Shown one piece after another: positions 7,678 to 16,269 of a stretch of DNA of 64,000 nt. The translations under genes were made by a program, and so were the position numbers. The stretch comes from Kineothrix sp. MB12-C1 (lineage in GTDB: Bacteria; Bacillota; Clostridia; Lachnospirales; Lachnospiraceae), in NCBI RefSeq assembly GCF_030863805.1, contig NZ_CP132957.1, positions 2,418,001 through 2,482,000 of the forward strand, given 5' to 3'. The stretch's first letter is position 1; the number at the start of each line of letters is the position of its first letter. The notes under the pieces were generated by a model. It did no database searches, was not told the DNA's origin, and saw nothing but the letters and a program-made list of their open reading frames with translations.

Positions 7678-9210
7678 ATGATGAAAAGAAAAATTTATGT
7701 ATTTGACACTACGCTGCGAGATGGGGAGCAGGTTCCCGGAGCGAAGCTGAATCTGGAAGAGAAGCTGGAGGTCGCGGCACAAATTGCTAAGATGAAAGTG
7801 GATATGATGGAGGTTGGATTCCCTTCCTCGTCGCAAGGGGATTTCGAGGCGGTAAGAGCAATCAGCCGTAAAATAGGGCAGGATGTATGTATTGCGGGGT
7901 TAGGGAGAGCTGTGGAGTCGGATATCGATACTATCTATGAGAGTATTCGCGATGCGCAAGATCCTTTGATTCATATAGTACTCGGTTCTTCAAAGGTACA
8001 TGTATCGAAGAAATTACAGAAAACTCCTGAACAAATTATTGATATAGGTGCTTCTTCCGTACGGTATGCGAAAAGATATTTGCCTAATGTGCAGTATTCC
8101 CTTGAGGATGCCAGCCGGTCGGAATTCGAATATATGTGGAAAACGATAGAGGCAGTAGTAAAAGCAGGAGCCACAATTATTAACATACCGGATACGGTAG
8201 GGTATGCGGTCCCTGAGAAGTTCGGACAGTTGATTTATCGAATCAATGATAGATTGAAGAATTTGGATCCCAACGTGCTCTTAAGCGTTCACTGCCATAA
8301 TGATACCGGACTTGCAACGGCTAATACTCTGGCAGCAGTACGTAACGGTGCGGATAAGGTGGAATGTACCGTCAATGGAATCGGAGAGAGGGCCGGTAAT
8401 ACTTCTTTGGAAGAAGTGGTAATGGGAATTCGGTTGCACGAAGATTATTATAATGGCTATACACAGATAGATACGAAGAAAATCTATGAAACCTCCCGCA
8501 TTGTCAGTGCGACGATGGGATTGGACATACAAGTGAATAAGGCGATTACGGGAGAAAATGCATTCGCTCATTCTTCCGGAATCCATCAGGATGGCTTGCT
8601 GAAGTCGAAGGATGTCTATGAAATTATGGACCCGGAGACCGTAGGGGCACCGCCGATGGAACTCGTATTAACAGCCAGATCCGGGAAGCACGCATTCTTA
8701 CATGTGACGGAGAAGCTTGGATTTGAGATAGAACAGGAACATACGACAGAGGTATTCGAACGTTTTTTGGCGCTGGCTGACCGTAAGAAGGAAGTATATG
8801 ATAATGATATATTGGCACTGTTTAAAGATTGTCCGAATGTAAGGAGCGTCTTCGACAAGGAACTGTGGCAGCTCGAGGAATATCAGATGACAGCCACGAG
8901 CACACTTCCGACGGCTTCTGTGAAGCTGACAAAAGGAGATAGAGAGCTTGTGAAAAGCAGCGGTGGCGCAGGTGTGATCGATGCTTTGTATAGCGCTATT
9001 ATGGATGCTGTCGGATACCCGATAGAATTGATCGAATATCGAATCAATAACTTGAGCAGGGGCAAAGGAAGTCTTGGAAAAGTCACGGTTCAAATCAAAT
9101 ATAATGATAAATTATATCAGGGAAAAGCGATTGAACAGGATGTGATGGAAGCGAGTGCTTTAGCATTTATTAATGCAGTCAACAAGACTGTCTTGGATGT
9201 CGAAAAGTAA
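7678..9210 (+). CDS. leuA: 2-isopropylmalate synthase
   Basis: Condenses acetyl-CoA with 2-oxoisovalerate, the committed step of leucine synthesis. The 510-residue protein has the DRE-TIM metallolyase core: [12 protein letters not shown] at the N-terminus, the metal and active-site segment [18 protein letters not shown] (about 203-220), [14 protein letters not shown], then the linker with [19 protein letters not shown] and a C-terminal LeuA regulatory domain (about 390-505) that usually mediates feedback by leucine. Length fits LeuA rather than the shorter homocitrate synthases. AAGGAGG at 7664-7670 selects the first of two adjacent ATG codons. It is preceded by a Leu-type T-box and appears monocistronic; leuB/C/D are not in the window. 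Confidence 0.95.
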   Translation: MMKRKIYVFDTTLRDGEQVPGAKLNLEEKLEVAAQIAKMKVDMMEVGFPSSSQGDFEAVRAISRKIGQDVCIAGLGRAVESDIDTIYESIRDAQDPLIHIVLGSSKVHVSKKLQKTPEQIIDIGASSVRYAKRYLPNVQYSLEDASRSEFEYMWKTIEAVVKAGATIINIPDTVGYAVPEKFGQLIYRINDRLKNLDPNVLLSVHCHNDTGLATANTLAAVRNGADKVECTVNGIGERAGNTSLEEVVMGIRLHEDYYNGYTQIDTKKIYETSRIVSATMGLDIQVNKAITGENAFAHSSGIHQDGLLKSKDVYEIMDPETVGAPPMELVLTARSGKHAFLHVTEKLGFEIEQEHTTEVFERFLALADRKKEVYDNDILALFKDCPNVRSVFDKELWQLEEYQMTATSTLPTASVKLTKGDRELVKSSGGAGVIDALYSAIMDAVGYPIELIEYRINNLSRGKGSLGKVTVQIKYNDKLYQGKAIEQDVMEASALAFINAVNKTVLDVEK

Positions 9211-9446
9211 AGAAAATATGTTACAGTTCAGCCATTAATATCGCGAGGAAGCCGTAGGTTGAATGGTGACAAAATAGTGCGAAAGTCACAGAAAAAAATT
9301 GAATAAACTAGAATTATAGGGTATAATCATATCATCTGTATAAGGGAAGAATAAAATCCGAATATATCCTCATGCTGGCTTTTTGAAAGTAAGAGGCGGT
9401 ATTGATTAGATATGTTGGAGTACCAGAGAAGAAAGGATGAAATACT

Positions 9447-9875
9447 GTGATTTGGAAAGAAAAGTATAATCTTGGCGTTACCTTGATCGATGAGCAGCAT
9501 CAGGAATTATTCAAGCGTGTGGATGCTTTCGTACAGACACTTCGCTCTTCCGCATCTTGGGAAGAAAAGGTGAAGAAAGTAAACGATACATTGGAATTCA
9601 TGAATGGATATGTAGTAGAGCATTTTAAGGATGAAGAGGAATACCAGAGAAGAATTGGTTATCCCGGTTATGAAGAGCATAAAAAAGTGCATGATGATAT
9701 GGTGAGCTACGTAGTTGAGATTACAGCAGAATATGAAAAAAGTGGTTATAACGAGCAGCTGATGCAGCAGTTTGGAGGCAAGCTTTTATCATGGCTAATT
9801 AATCATGTTGCGGCACAAGATCAGAAGATTGCTGATTATGCGATAGAAAAGGGGGTGGCTGAAGATGGCAGATAA
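9447..9875 (+). CDS. Bacteriohemerythrin
   Basis: A 142-residue four-helix O2-binding protein with a di-iron site. The canonical ligands are visible: His18 in LIDEQHQELFKRVD, the helix-2/3 motif HFKDEEEYQRR...YEEHKKVHDDM, and His/Asp in NHVAAQDQ near the C-terminus. It probably senses or buffers oxygen in an anaerobe. GTG at 9447 is the start: AAAGGA lies 9 nt upstream, and the family begins W-x-x-x-x-x-x-G-V at this point. The 3' end overlaps the next gene by 11 bp, so the O2-binding protein and the CheX-like protein are translated together, which suggests a link with chemotaxis signalling. Confidence 0.94.
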   Translation: MIWKEKYNLGVTLIDEQHQELFKRVDAFVQTLRSSASWEEKVKKVNDTLEFMNGYVVEHFKDEEEYQRRIGYPGYEEHKKVHDDMVSYVVEITAEYEKSGYNEQLMQQFGGKLLSWLINHVAAQDQKIADYAIEKGVAEDGR

Positions 9876-10308
9876 ACTTTATAAACCTTTCTTAGAAGCT
9901 ACTCGCAATGTGTTTCAATTGATGCTTGATATGTCAGACTTGCATGAGCTTACATCAGAGGACACTCCTTATGAGGATGGGCTTGATATTTCTATCGGAA
10001 TTGTTGGAGAAATGGAAGGAGAGGTTGTTTATCATTTCCCGGTTCACACCTCTTTAGGTATGGTTAATATTATGAGTGGTCTGGAGATGGAGACGGTAGA
10101 TGAATTCGTTATCTCTGCTGTTTCAGAAATTGCCAATATTATTAGTGGTAACGTGTTGACTATGTTTGCGGAAACAGATGTGAAATGTGATATACTCACA
10201 CCGAAACTATGCAAAGTGAGCGGAGATAGAGATGAATATACGACCTGCCGTATTCAGACGCCGGCGGGTGAGGTTTGTCTCGATATTTTGCTCAAGCCTG
10301 CCGCATAA
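9865..10308 (+). CDS. CheX-like chemotaxis protein (CheY-P phosphatase family)
   Basis: A 147-residue protein of the CheC/CheX/FliY phosphatase family. The expected active-site motif E-x-x-x-N-style segment is seen in AVSEIANIISGNVLTMF, preceded by a beta-rich N-terminal half (ISIGIVGEMEGEVVYHF). CheX normally dephosphorylates CheY-P and acts as a dimer. It overlaps the hemerythrin gene by 11 bp and ends just before a clear terminator, so the two form a small operon. No other che genes are adjacent, although a chemoreceptor lies at 21327. Whether it serves chemotaxis or another response regulator is unknown. Confidence 0.85.
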   Translation: MADKLYKPFLEATRNVFQLMLDMSDLHELTSEDTPYEDGLDISIGIVGEMEGEVVYHFPVHTSLGMVNIMSGLEMETVDEFVISAVSEIANIISGNVLTMFAETDVKCDILTPKLCKVSGDRDEYTTCRIQTPAGEVCLDILLKPAA

Positions 10309-10345
10309 ACAGATAGAGTGATCCGAGGAATCCAGTAAGAATAAG

Positions 10346-10380
10346 GGCGTATTTTCTTTAGGAAAATACGCCTTTCTTTT
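10346..10380 (+). terminator. Terminator of the hemerythrin-cheX operon
   Basis: GGCGTATTTTC (10346-10356) pairs with GAAAATACGCC (10362-10372) around a TTTAG loop, followed by TTTCTTTT. Confidence 0.93.
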
Positions 10381-10386
10381 CATCCC

Positions 10387-10501
10387 ATAGGAAAGACCTT
10401 GTTACATTAAAGAACCGATTAATGCGCAGCTACGCGCGCGGAACAAAAGCTGTGCAGCCAAAGTTTTTGACTGCGAGAATAGGCAAAGCACACTTTTGTT
10501 C
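10387..10501. repeat. Dispersed intergenic repeat, copy 1 of the ATAGGAAAGACC...GCGCAGCTACGCGC family
   Basis: ATAGGAAAGACCTTGTT at the left end and the core GCGCAGCTACGCGC (10424-10437) recur at 47659 and 47730. Here the element also carries GAACAAAAG (10441-10449) and its inverse CTTTTGTTC (10493-10501), so it folds on itself. The core alone recurs at 7635-7648 before leuA. It has the look of a small non-coding mobile or REP-like element. Confidence 0.65.
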
Positions 10502-10551
10502 TGTTATGTAATAATATATATAATAGTACAGTATATTGGGGGATAAAAAGT

Positions 10552-11721
10552 ATGGCCTATGAATATAGAGATACAGAAGAGGATGCAGAAAAGTTCAGCA
10601 GCCTACATATGCAAGAGGGATATAAAGAATACAAGAGAATTGAGGATGCCTGGCTTCTGCTCCATTATAAGATTGCCTTGGCTGTAGTGGTTTTCGCGTG
10701 TTTGAGTGAATTTATTATGGGAGCCATGTTGATTCGCTCTGATTTGCTGCAAACTACCATTCATATGTTTGTCTGGAAGTATGTTCTTGTGCCGAGTACG
10801 ATTAACTTTATCTGCGTTGGAATAAATAGGATAGTAATGAAATCGGAAAAGCTGTCCAGAGTGAAGAAAATATATGTCATTTCTTTGAGCATTGTAGTGG
10901 TAGGATTTAATTTATTCACGGTACATTCAATTTTCTGGTCCACTTACAGTATTTTTCTAGGGGCAATTATGATGACAATGTTCTACGCCAACTACCGTCT
11001 GACCGGAGTTACAGTGATAATGAGTATGGTAGCTATTATAGTCTCGGAGCTATTTATCAAGTGGGATACGAGCAAAGTGGGTGTTTTCGATAGCTCAATC
11101 CGTATGGGGGATTTTGTACTTTCTCTGGTGATTCTTATCGTTTTTGCGGCTGCCTGCATGGTAGCGATACGGTTCGAGCGCGATAGGAACGAAGCGAGTA
11201 TACAGATGGGGGTAGAGAGGTATCAGTTGCGCAAAAGCCTGCAGATGGATCAGATGACAGGTATTTTCAACCGGAAGGTGTTGCAGGACTTGTTAGAGAG
11301 CATTGAAGAAAACGGGGGGCATGAAAGATATATTCTGGCTATGCTGGACATCGATTATTTCAAAAGCATTAATGACAATTGGGGGCATCACTTCGGAGAT
11401 AGATGCCTTATAAAGTTCGCCGAGATTTTGAAGGAAAATAGCGAAGGAGCGACATCATTCCGTTATGGAGGGGATGAGTTCAGTCTGTTGTTTTGTGATA
11501 AAAGTATAAATGAAGCGATAGTTATTTGTGAGAATATTAAGGCGAAGATGAATAAATTACACTTTGAAGATACACCTGAAGTAAGGCTGACGGTAAGCAT
11601 CGGTCTTGCTGCCTATGAGGAAGAAATCGATATGGTTCGTCTCCTCGTTCAGGCGGATCACGCGCTTTATGACGCGAAGAGGACGAGAAATACAGTTAGG
11701 GTTTATAGCAAAGGAAAGTAA
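10552..11721 (+). CDS. Membrane-bound diguanylate cyclase (GGDEF)
   Basis: A 389-residue protein with about six membrane helices (near 40-60, 74-94, 104-124, 127-147, 150-168, 186-205), a short linker, and a GGDEF domain (about 228-388). The catalytic signature RYGGDEF is intact at 304-310, with MDQMTGIFNR and LDIDYFKSIND as the other conserved segments, so it should make c-di-GMP from two GTP. No RxxD inhibitory site is evident five residues before the motif. The sensor part is not one of the well-known named domains that I can identify. GGGGGA precedes the ATG. The CAT-like gene follows closely at 26 bp, possibly cotranscribed. Confidence 0.92.
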   Translation: MAYEYRDTEEDAEKFSSLHMQEGYKEYKRIEDAWLLLHYKIALAVVVFACLSEFIMGAMLIRSDLLQTTIHMFVWKYVLVPSTINFICVGINRIVMKSEKLSRVKKIYVISLSIVVVGFNLFTVHSIFWSTYSIFLGAIMMTMFYANYRLTGVTVIMSMVAIIVSELFIKWDTSKVGVFDSSIRMGDFVLSLVILIVFAAACMVAIRFERDRNEASIQMGVERYQLRKSLQMDQMTGIFNRKVLQDLLESIEENGGHERYILAMLDIDYFKSINDNWGHHFGDRCLIKFAEILKENSEGATSFRYGGDEFSLLFCDKSINEAIVICENIKAKMNKLHFEDTPEVRLTVSIGLAAYEEEIDMVRLLVQADHALYDAKRTRNTVRVYSKGK

Positions 11722-11747
11722 TAATGTAAGAAGGGTTGGTTAGTGGT

Positions 11748-12380
11748 ATGAAGATACAGAAGATAGATATGACAACTTATTCGAGGAAAGCCCATTTTGA
11801 CTATTTTTGCTCCATGGGTTATCCTTATGTAGGATTGACCGCAAATGTGGATATAACTGATATTGTAAAATGTTCAAAAGAAAGAAACGAGTCTTTCTTT
11901 TTATACATACTTTACAGTGTGGGGAATGCGGCGAATTCGGTAAGGGAATTCAGACAGAGAATTGAAGGGAAAGAAATTATAGAATACGAAAACTGCATGA
12001 CCTCTCATACAGTGATGAAGCCGGATGGAACTTATGCTTACTGTGAGGCTGATTCTACACTCAATTTCGAGGAATTTTTGCGGGTGACAGCCAAGAATCA
12101 GGAGAAGGTTGTTATAAAGGGCAGTTTGGAGGAAGAAAGTGACCCACGGTCATTAATTTTTATATCCTGCCTACCTTGGGTGAGTTACACTTCACTCGTA
12201 CAACCGGTACCTTTTCCGGCAGATTCTAACCCCAGAATTACATGGGGAAAATATTTCCCAGAAGGGGAGAAACTGCTTCTCCCGGTCAGTGTTTTGGCAC
12301 ACCATGCTCTTATTGACGGTAAGCAGATAGCAGATTTCTATGAAAGTCTGTCTTTGCATTTGCGCAGGTTGGCAAGATAA
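11748..12380 (+). CDS. Chloramphenicol acetyltransferase family protein (CatA-like)
   Basis: A 210-residue member of the trimeric CAT family, very close to the usual ~215. It keeps the catalytic segment LAHHALIDGKQIADFYESL (general-base His, Asp and Gly), the serine in LPWVSYTS that stabilises the intermediate, and the N-terminal K-I-D-...-R-K-x-H-F pattern. ATG at 11748 is preferred, 12 nt after AAGGG; an upstream in-frame TTG at 11736 is too close to that site. True resistance enzymes and chromosomal homologues of unknown substrate share these motifs, so acetylation of chloramphenicol cannot be concluded. No mobile element or leader peptide is adjacent, which argues for a resident housekeeping or detoxification role. 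Confidence 0.85.
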   Translation: MKIQKIDMTTYSRKAHFDYFCSMGYPYVGLTANVDITDIVKCSKERNESFFLYILYSVGNAANSVREFRQRIEGKEIIEYENCMTSHTVMKPDGTYAYCEADSTLNFEEFLRVTAKNQEKVVIKGSLEEESDPRSLIFISCLPWVSYTSLVQPVPFPADSNPRITWGKYFPEGEKLLLPVSVLAHHALIDGKQIADFYESLSLHLRRLAR

Positions 12381-12476
12381 GGAAGGAATAAAGTTAAAAT
12401 AGCTACTTGAAAAGTTCATTTTCTTTACAATATTCACTGCGTGTTTGGCCGTAAAATAAATGGCAGAAAAAAATAC

Positions 12477-12505
12477 TTGCAATTATGAAAAAGTAAAAGT
12501 ATAAT
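12477..12505 (+). promoter_or_regulatory. Promoter of the gene-free transcription unit
   Basis: TTGCAA at 12477-12482 and TATAAT at 12500-12505 with a 17-nt spacer. The predicted start is near 12512, more than 500 nt before the next coding region. Confidence 0.75.
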
Positions 12506-12511
12506 AAAACG

Positions 12512-13007
12512 CGTATGGACGGCAGATGGATATAAGGTTGGAGTTCCATGCAAATATTTATAGCAGCTTAAGCTGCATTATTGATTGAGTTAGAAGCTCA
12601 AATTTTATAAGTTGGTTACTTATAACCAGTTAACTAGTGTGTATACGACACATCAACTTGTGAAACGGTCAATAAGAGTATTAAAAGTGAAATATTTGCT
12701 ATATAGACTCGAAAACCTGAATATCTGAATGCTAATAATAAAATATTTGTTGTCTTTTATAGGCTGCCGGTAGCGATATACCTTAGATAAAAGCGGTATT
12801 ATGGGGTGGAGAATATCCTAATGTGCCGGGGTGTCTGAAGGAAATATCGAATTTGGTTGATATAACCGAAGGGAACCGGAAGCGCTTTCTGCAAAATAAA
12901 CGATATCGGTGAAGTTTTTTTCGGAAGAGACAGTGGATAGAATAATTTTATAGCGAACAGAAAACGCAAGGTAAGAATGATGTATAACACATTCTTGCCT
13001 TTTTTTG
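12512..13007 (+). ncRNA. Candidate structured RNA (~500 nt) or leader of the polyamine operon
   Basis: Between the CAT-like gene and the arginine decarboxylase gene lie more than 660 nt without a plausible coding frame, bounded by a good promoter (12477-12505) and an intrinsic terminator (12968-13007). Several compact hairpins are visible: GCAGCTTAAGCTGC near 12563, TTGAG/CTCAA, GGTTA/TAACC, TGTGT/ACACA near 12640, and TTTGGTT/AACCGAA near 12853. The arrangement fits an independent non-coding RNA or a terminated 5' leader that controls the decarboxylase gene 40 nt further on. I do not recognise T-box, RNase P, tmRNA, SRP or known guanidine riboswitch hallmarks in it. Its class is unassigned. 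Confidence 0.5.
12968..13007 (+). terminator. Intrinsic terminator before the arginine decarboxylase gene
   Basis: AAGGTAAGAATG (12968-12979) pairs with CATTCTTGCCTT (12990-13001, one G-U pair) and runs into seven T residues. Confidence 0.92.
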
Positions 13008-13048
13008 TTTTTCTTTTGTGTGGCTATTTGAAGACATAGGAGGTGTAT

Positions 13049-14548
13049 ATGGTGATGGAGAAAACATCCATGGGAAATGGGAGCGGCGCGGCAAGAAGAT
13101 TGTCGCAGGAAGAGGCTCCGATCTATGAAGCGTTGAAACGCTTCCGAAGAATGAGAATAGTACCCTTTGATGTTCCCGGGCATAAGCATGGGAGAGGGAA
13201 TCCGGAATTGGTAGAATTGCTGGGAGAGAAATGTGTAAGTATGGATGTGAATTCCATGAAACCTTTGGATAACTTATGCCATCCGATATCTGTTATACGA
13301 GAGGCGGAGGAGCTGGCAGCGGAAGCTTTTCATGCGGCTCATGCATTCCTTATGGTGGGAGGGACCACTTCTGCCGTACAGGCGATGGTACTTTCCTGCT
13401 GCAAAAAGGGAGATAAGATTATCTTGCCGAGAAATGTACATAGGAGTGTGATCAATGCTCTTGTGCTTTGCGGTGCGAAACCAGTCTATGTGAATCCGGA
13501 TGTGGATAAGAACTTAGGAATTTCACTCGGAATGAGAGTGTCACAGGTGGAACAAGCGATAGTGAGTAATCCGGATGCAGTAGCGGTTCTGGTCAATAAT
13601 CCCACTTATTATGGCATATGCTCGGATCTGGGAACGATTGTGAAACTGGCACATGCGCATGGTATGAAGGTGCTGGCCGATGAAGCCCACGGGGCGCATT
13701 TATATTTTGGAGAGAATATGCCGATGTCCGCTATGGATGCAGGCGCGGATATGTCTTCTGTAAGCATGCATAAGTCAGGAGGAAGCCTTACCCAAAGTTC
13801 TCTGCTTCTGATCGGTTCTCAAATGAATGAAGGCTATGTACGGCAGATCATTAATCTGACGCAGACCACAAGCGGTTCCTATTTGCTTCTTTCCAGCTTG
13901 GATATCTCCAGACGAAATCTGGCTCTTAGAGGAAGAGAGTCCTTTGCCAGGGTGATGGAGCTTGCGCAGTATGCAAGAGAGGAAATTAACGCAATCGGAG
14001 GATATTATGCGTTTTCCAGAGAGTTGGTCAACGGAAATAGTGTTTATGATTTCGATAGTACGAAGTTATCCGTGCATACGTTGGAAATCGGCCTTGCAGG
14101 AATTGAAGTCTACGATATTTTACGGGATGAATACGATATTCAGATTGAGTTCGGCGATATCGGCAATATCCTGGCTTATCTTTCTATCGGTGACAGGAAG
14201 CAGGAGGTTGAGCGGCTGGTGAGCGCTCTTGCCGAGGTAAAGCGTTGCTACCATAAGGATAAGGCAGGAATGCTCACACAAGAATATATGGATCCTTGTG
14301 TGGTGATGACACCGCAGGAGTCTTTTTATGCGGAGAAGGAATCGCTTCCCCTTAGGGAGACGGAAGGCAGGGTCTGCAGTGAATTCGTGATGTGTTATCC
14401 TCCGGGAATTCCCATTTTAGCGCCCGGGGAAATGATAACCAAAGGAATCATCGAGTATATTTTATATGCCAAGGAAAAGGGCTGTTCCATGACCGGTCCT
14501 GAGGATGCAGATATTGAATATTTGAATGTTCTTAAGAAGATAAACTAG
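13049..14548 (+). CDS. speA: Arginine decarboxylase (Orn/Lys/Arg decarboxylase family, short Bacillus type)
   Basis: PLP-dependent fold-type I decarboxylase of ~499 residues, the size of Bacillus SpeA-like enzymes rather than the ~700-residue inducible forms. Visible are FDVPGHKHGRG near the N-terminus, FLMVGGTTSAVQAM, the PLP-binding aspartate region LADEAHGAHLYF and the Schiff-base lysine in SVSMHKSGGSLTQSS. The C-terminal domain ends CYPPGIPILAPGE. Arginine is the likely substrate because an agmatinase-like gene lies in the same operon. Several starts are possible: GTG 13043 lies inside AGGAGG (13038-13043) and is excluded; ATG 13049 (5-nt spacing) and ATG 13055 (11-nt) are both acceptable. 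First gene of the five-gene polyamine operon, 12 bp before speE. Confidence 0.92.
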   Translation: MVMEKTSMGNGSGAARRLSQEEAPIYEALKRFRRMRIVPFDVPGHKHGRGNPELVELLGEKCVSMDVNSMKPLDNLCHPISVIREAEELAAEAFHAAHAFLMVGGTTSAVQAMVLSCCKKGDKIILPRNVHRSVINALVLCGAKPVYVNPDVDKNLGISLGMRVSQVEQAIVSNPDAVAVLVNNPTYYGICSDLGTIVKLAHAHGMKVLADEAHGAHLYFGENMPMSAMDAGADMSSVSMHKSGGSLTQSSLLLIGSQMNEGYVRQIINLTQTTSGSYLLLSSLDISRRNLALRGRESFARVMELAQYAREEINAIGGYYAFSRELVNGNSVYDFDSTKLSVHTLEIGLAGIEVYDILRDEYDIQIEFGDIGNILAYLSIGDRKQEVERLVSALAEVKRCYHKDKAGMLTQEYMDPCVVMTPQESFYAEKESLPLRETEGRVCSEFVMCYPPGIPILAPGEMITKGIIEYILYAKEKGCSMTGPEDADIEYLNVLKKIN

Positions 14549-14559
14549 GAGGAAGAATT

Positions 14560-15411
14560 ATGGATATGTGGTTTTCGGATGAACATACAGACAATGTGAA
14601 GCTGTCGATTCGAGTGGAACAGCAGCTCTTTAGCGCACAAAGCGAATTCCAGAGAATCGACGTACTGGAATCCAAGGAGTTCGGTAAGATTCTTGTCGTA
14701 GATGGAGATCTAATGCTGACGGAAAAGGATGAGTTCATCTATCATGAAATGATTGCTCATGTTCCCATGGCAGTGCATCCCCATGTGGAAAAGGTGCTCG
14801 TGATCGGCGGCGGAGACGGCGGAATTGTAAGAGAGCTTATAAAATATGAGAACGTGGAACAAATCGATGTGGTAGAGGCAGATCCGCTTTTAATTGAGGT
14901 ATGTAGGAAGTTTTTCCCTCAGATGGCATGTAGTATGAACGATGCCAGGGTACACATTTTCAATGAGGACGGACTCCGGTTCGTACGTTCTAAATCCGAT
15001 GTCTATGATTTGATCATTATAGATTCGCCCAATCCCTTCGGGTTAGGAGAGGGGCTATTCACGAAAGAATTCTACGGTAACTGTTATAATGCCCTCCATA
15101 GTGACGGCATTATGATTAATCAACATGAAAGTCCATTTTATAAGGAAGAGGCGTTCCAGTGCCAGCGCATGCACAAGAGAATTATTGAATCCTTCCCTAT
15201 CAGCAAAATATATCAGGCGCATATACCATCCTATCCTTCCGGACATTGGCTGTTTGGATTCGCTTCCAGGAAGTACCACCCGCTGAATGATTTGGATGGA
15301 GTGACTTGGACATTAAAGGGAGTTGCAACAAGATATTATTTGCCCAGGCTTCACCAGGGAATATTTGCCCTCCCGGCATATGTAGAGGAGTTGGTAAAAG
15401 ATGTTGAATAA
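14560..15411 (+). CDS. speE: SpeE-family aminopropyltransferase (spermidine synthase homologue)
   Basis: A 283-residue protein with the two-domain spermidine synthase layout: N-terminal beta strands (VEQQLFSAQSEFQRIDVLES) and a Rossmann domain with VLVIGGGDGGIVRELIKY (about 80-97) and the acidic VVEADPLLIEVC. The catalytic loop reads IIIDSPNPFGLGEGLFTKEFY: the first Asp is kept, but the second acidic residue of the usual D-S-T-D-P motif is Asn. That residue normally helps activate the amine substrate. No S-adenosylmethionine decarboxylase (speD) is in the window. The family is certain, but ordinary spermidine synthase activity is in doubt. AGGAGG precedes the ATG, and the stop overlaps speB by 11 bp. 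Confidence 0.85.
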   Translation: MDMWFSDEHTDNVKLSIRVEQQLFSAQSEFQRIDVLESKEFGKILVVDGDLMLTEKDEFIYHEMIAHVPMAVHPHVEKVLVIGGGDGGIVRELIKYENVEQIDVVEADPLLIEVCRKFFPQMACSMNDARVHIFNEDGLRFVRSKSDVYDLIIIDSPNPFGLGEGLFTKEFYGNCYNALHSDGIMINQHESPFYKEEAFQCQRMHKRIIESFPISKIYQAHIPSYPSGHWLFGFASRKYHPLNDLDGVTWTLKGVATRYYLPRLHQGIFALPAYVEELVKDVE

Positions 15412-16255
15412 AAATATTGTTAATTTTATCGGTTGTGAATCGGAATATGAGGATGCGGATATCGTACTGTTCGGTGTGCCTTTCGATTCCACGACTTCCT
15501 ATCGTCCTGGTACTCGTTTTGGCCCATCTGCAATACGAAATGAGTCCTATGGGTTGGAGACTTATAGCCCTTATCAGGATAAAGAGATAACGGACGGTCA
15601 GATTTTCGACAGCGGTGATCTGGAGCTTCCTCTCGGAGATACACAGAGGGTCCTGGAGTCAATAGAGGAAAGGACGAATGTGATTTTGGAGGATGGAAAG
15701 CTGCCGTTTATGATAGGCGGCGAACATCTGGTAACCCTTGGAAGTGTAAGGGCGGTTCATAAGAAATATCCGGATCTGCATATTATTCATTTTGATGCCC
15801 ATGCGGATCTTCGGGAGGACTACTTAGGGGTGAAGCTTTCCCATGCCTGTGTGATCAGGCGATGTTGGGAATCGTTGGGGGATGGAAGGATTCATCAGTT
15901 CGGTATCCGTTCCGGCGACAAGGAGGAGTTTCTCTGGGCAAGAGAAGGACATGTAAAGATGCAAAAGTTCAGCTTTGACGGATTGAGCGAGACGATCGGG
16001 AAGCTGAAAGAAAAACCGGTATATTTCACTATCGACCTGGATGTGCTCGATCCTTCGGTATTCCCCGGGACAGGTACCCCGGAAGCGGGCGGTGTGAGTT
16101 TTATGGAATTATTTCAGGCGGTACTGGATGTGGTAAAGGGGTGCCGAGTAGTTGGCTGCGATGTGAATGAACTAAGTCCGGGATATGATACGAGCGGGGT
16201 ATCTACTGCAGTTGCCGGAAAATTGGTGAGAGAACTATTAATAGCGTTTTCATAA
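15401..16255 (+). CDS. speB: Agmatinase-like ureohydrolase
   Basis: A 284-residue arginase/agmatinase-family enzyme that releases urea from a guanidino substrate. All binuclear manganese ligands are present: the His of GGEHLVTLGS, the D/H/D set in HFDAHADLRED, and the two Asp of FTIDLDVLDPS. RPGTRFGP near the N-terminus is typical of agmatinase. Its position after arginine decarboxylase suggests agmatine to putrescine, but the following carboxynorspermidine-type enzymes make aminopropylagmatine another possible substrate (agmatine-first route). It overlaps speE by 11 bp and is 14 bp before the next gene. Confidence 0.92.
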   Translation: MLNKNIVNFIGCESEYEDADIVLFGVPFDSTTSYRPGTRFGPSAIRNESYGLETYSPYQDKEITDGQIFDSGDLELPLGDTQRVLESIEERTNVILEDGKLPFMIGGEHLVTLGSVRAVHKKYPDLHIIHFDAHADLREDYLGVKLSHACVIRRCWESLGDGRIHQFGIRSGDKEEFLWAREGHVKMQKFSFDGLSETIGKLKEKPVYFTIDLDVLDPSVFPGTGTPEAGGVSFMELFQAVLDVVKGCRVVGCDVNELSPGYDTSGVSTAVAGKLVRELLIAFS

Positions 16256-16269
16256 AGGAGAGAGATGTT

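Noticed and set aside
9219-9290. Stretch after leuA checked as a possible tRNA
   Set aside because: No cloverleaf, no T-loop GTTCGA-type motif and no CCA end; it looks like a degenerate GTTACAGTTCA repeat fragment.
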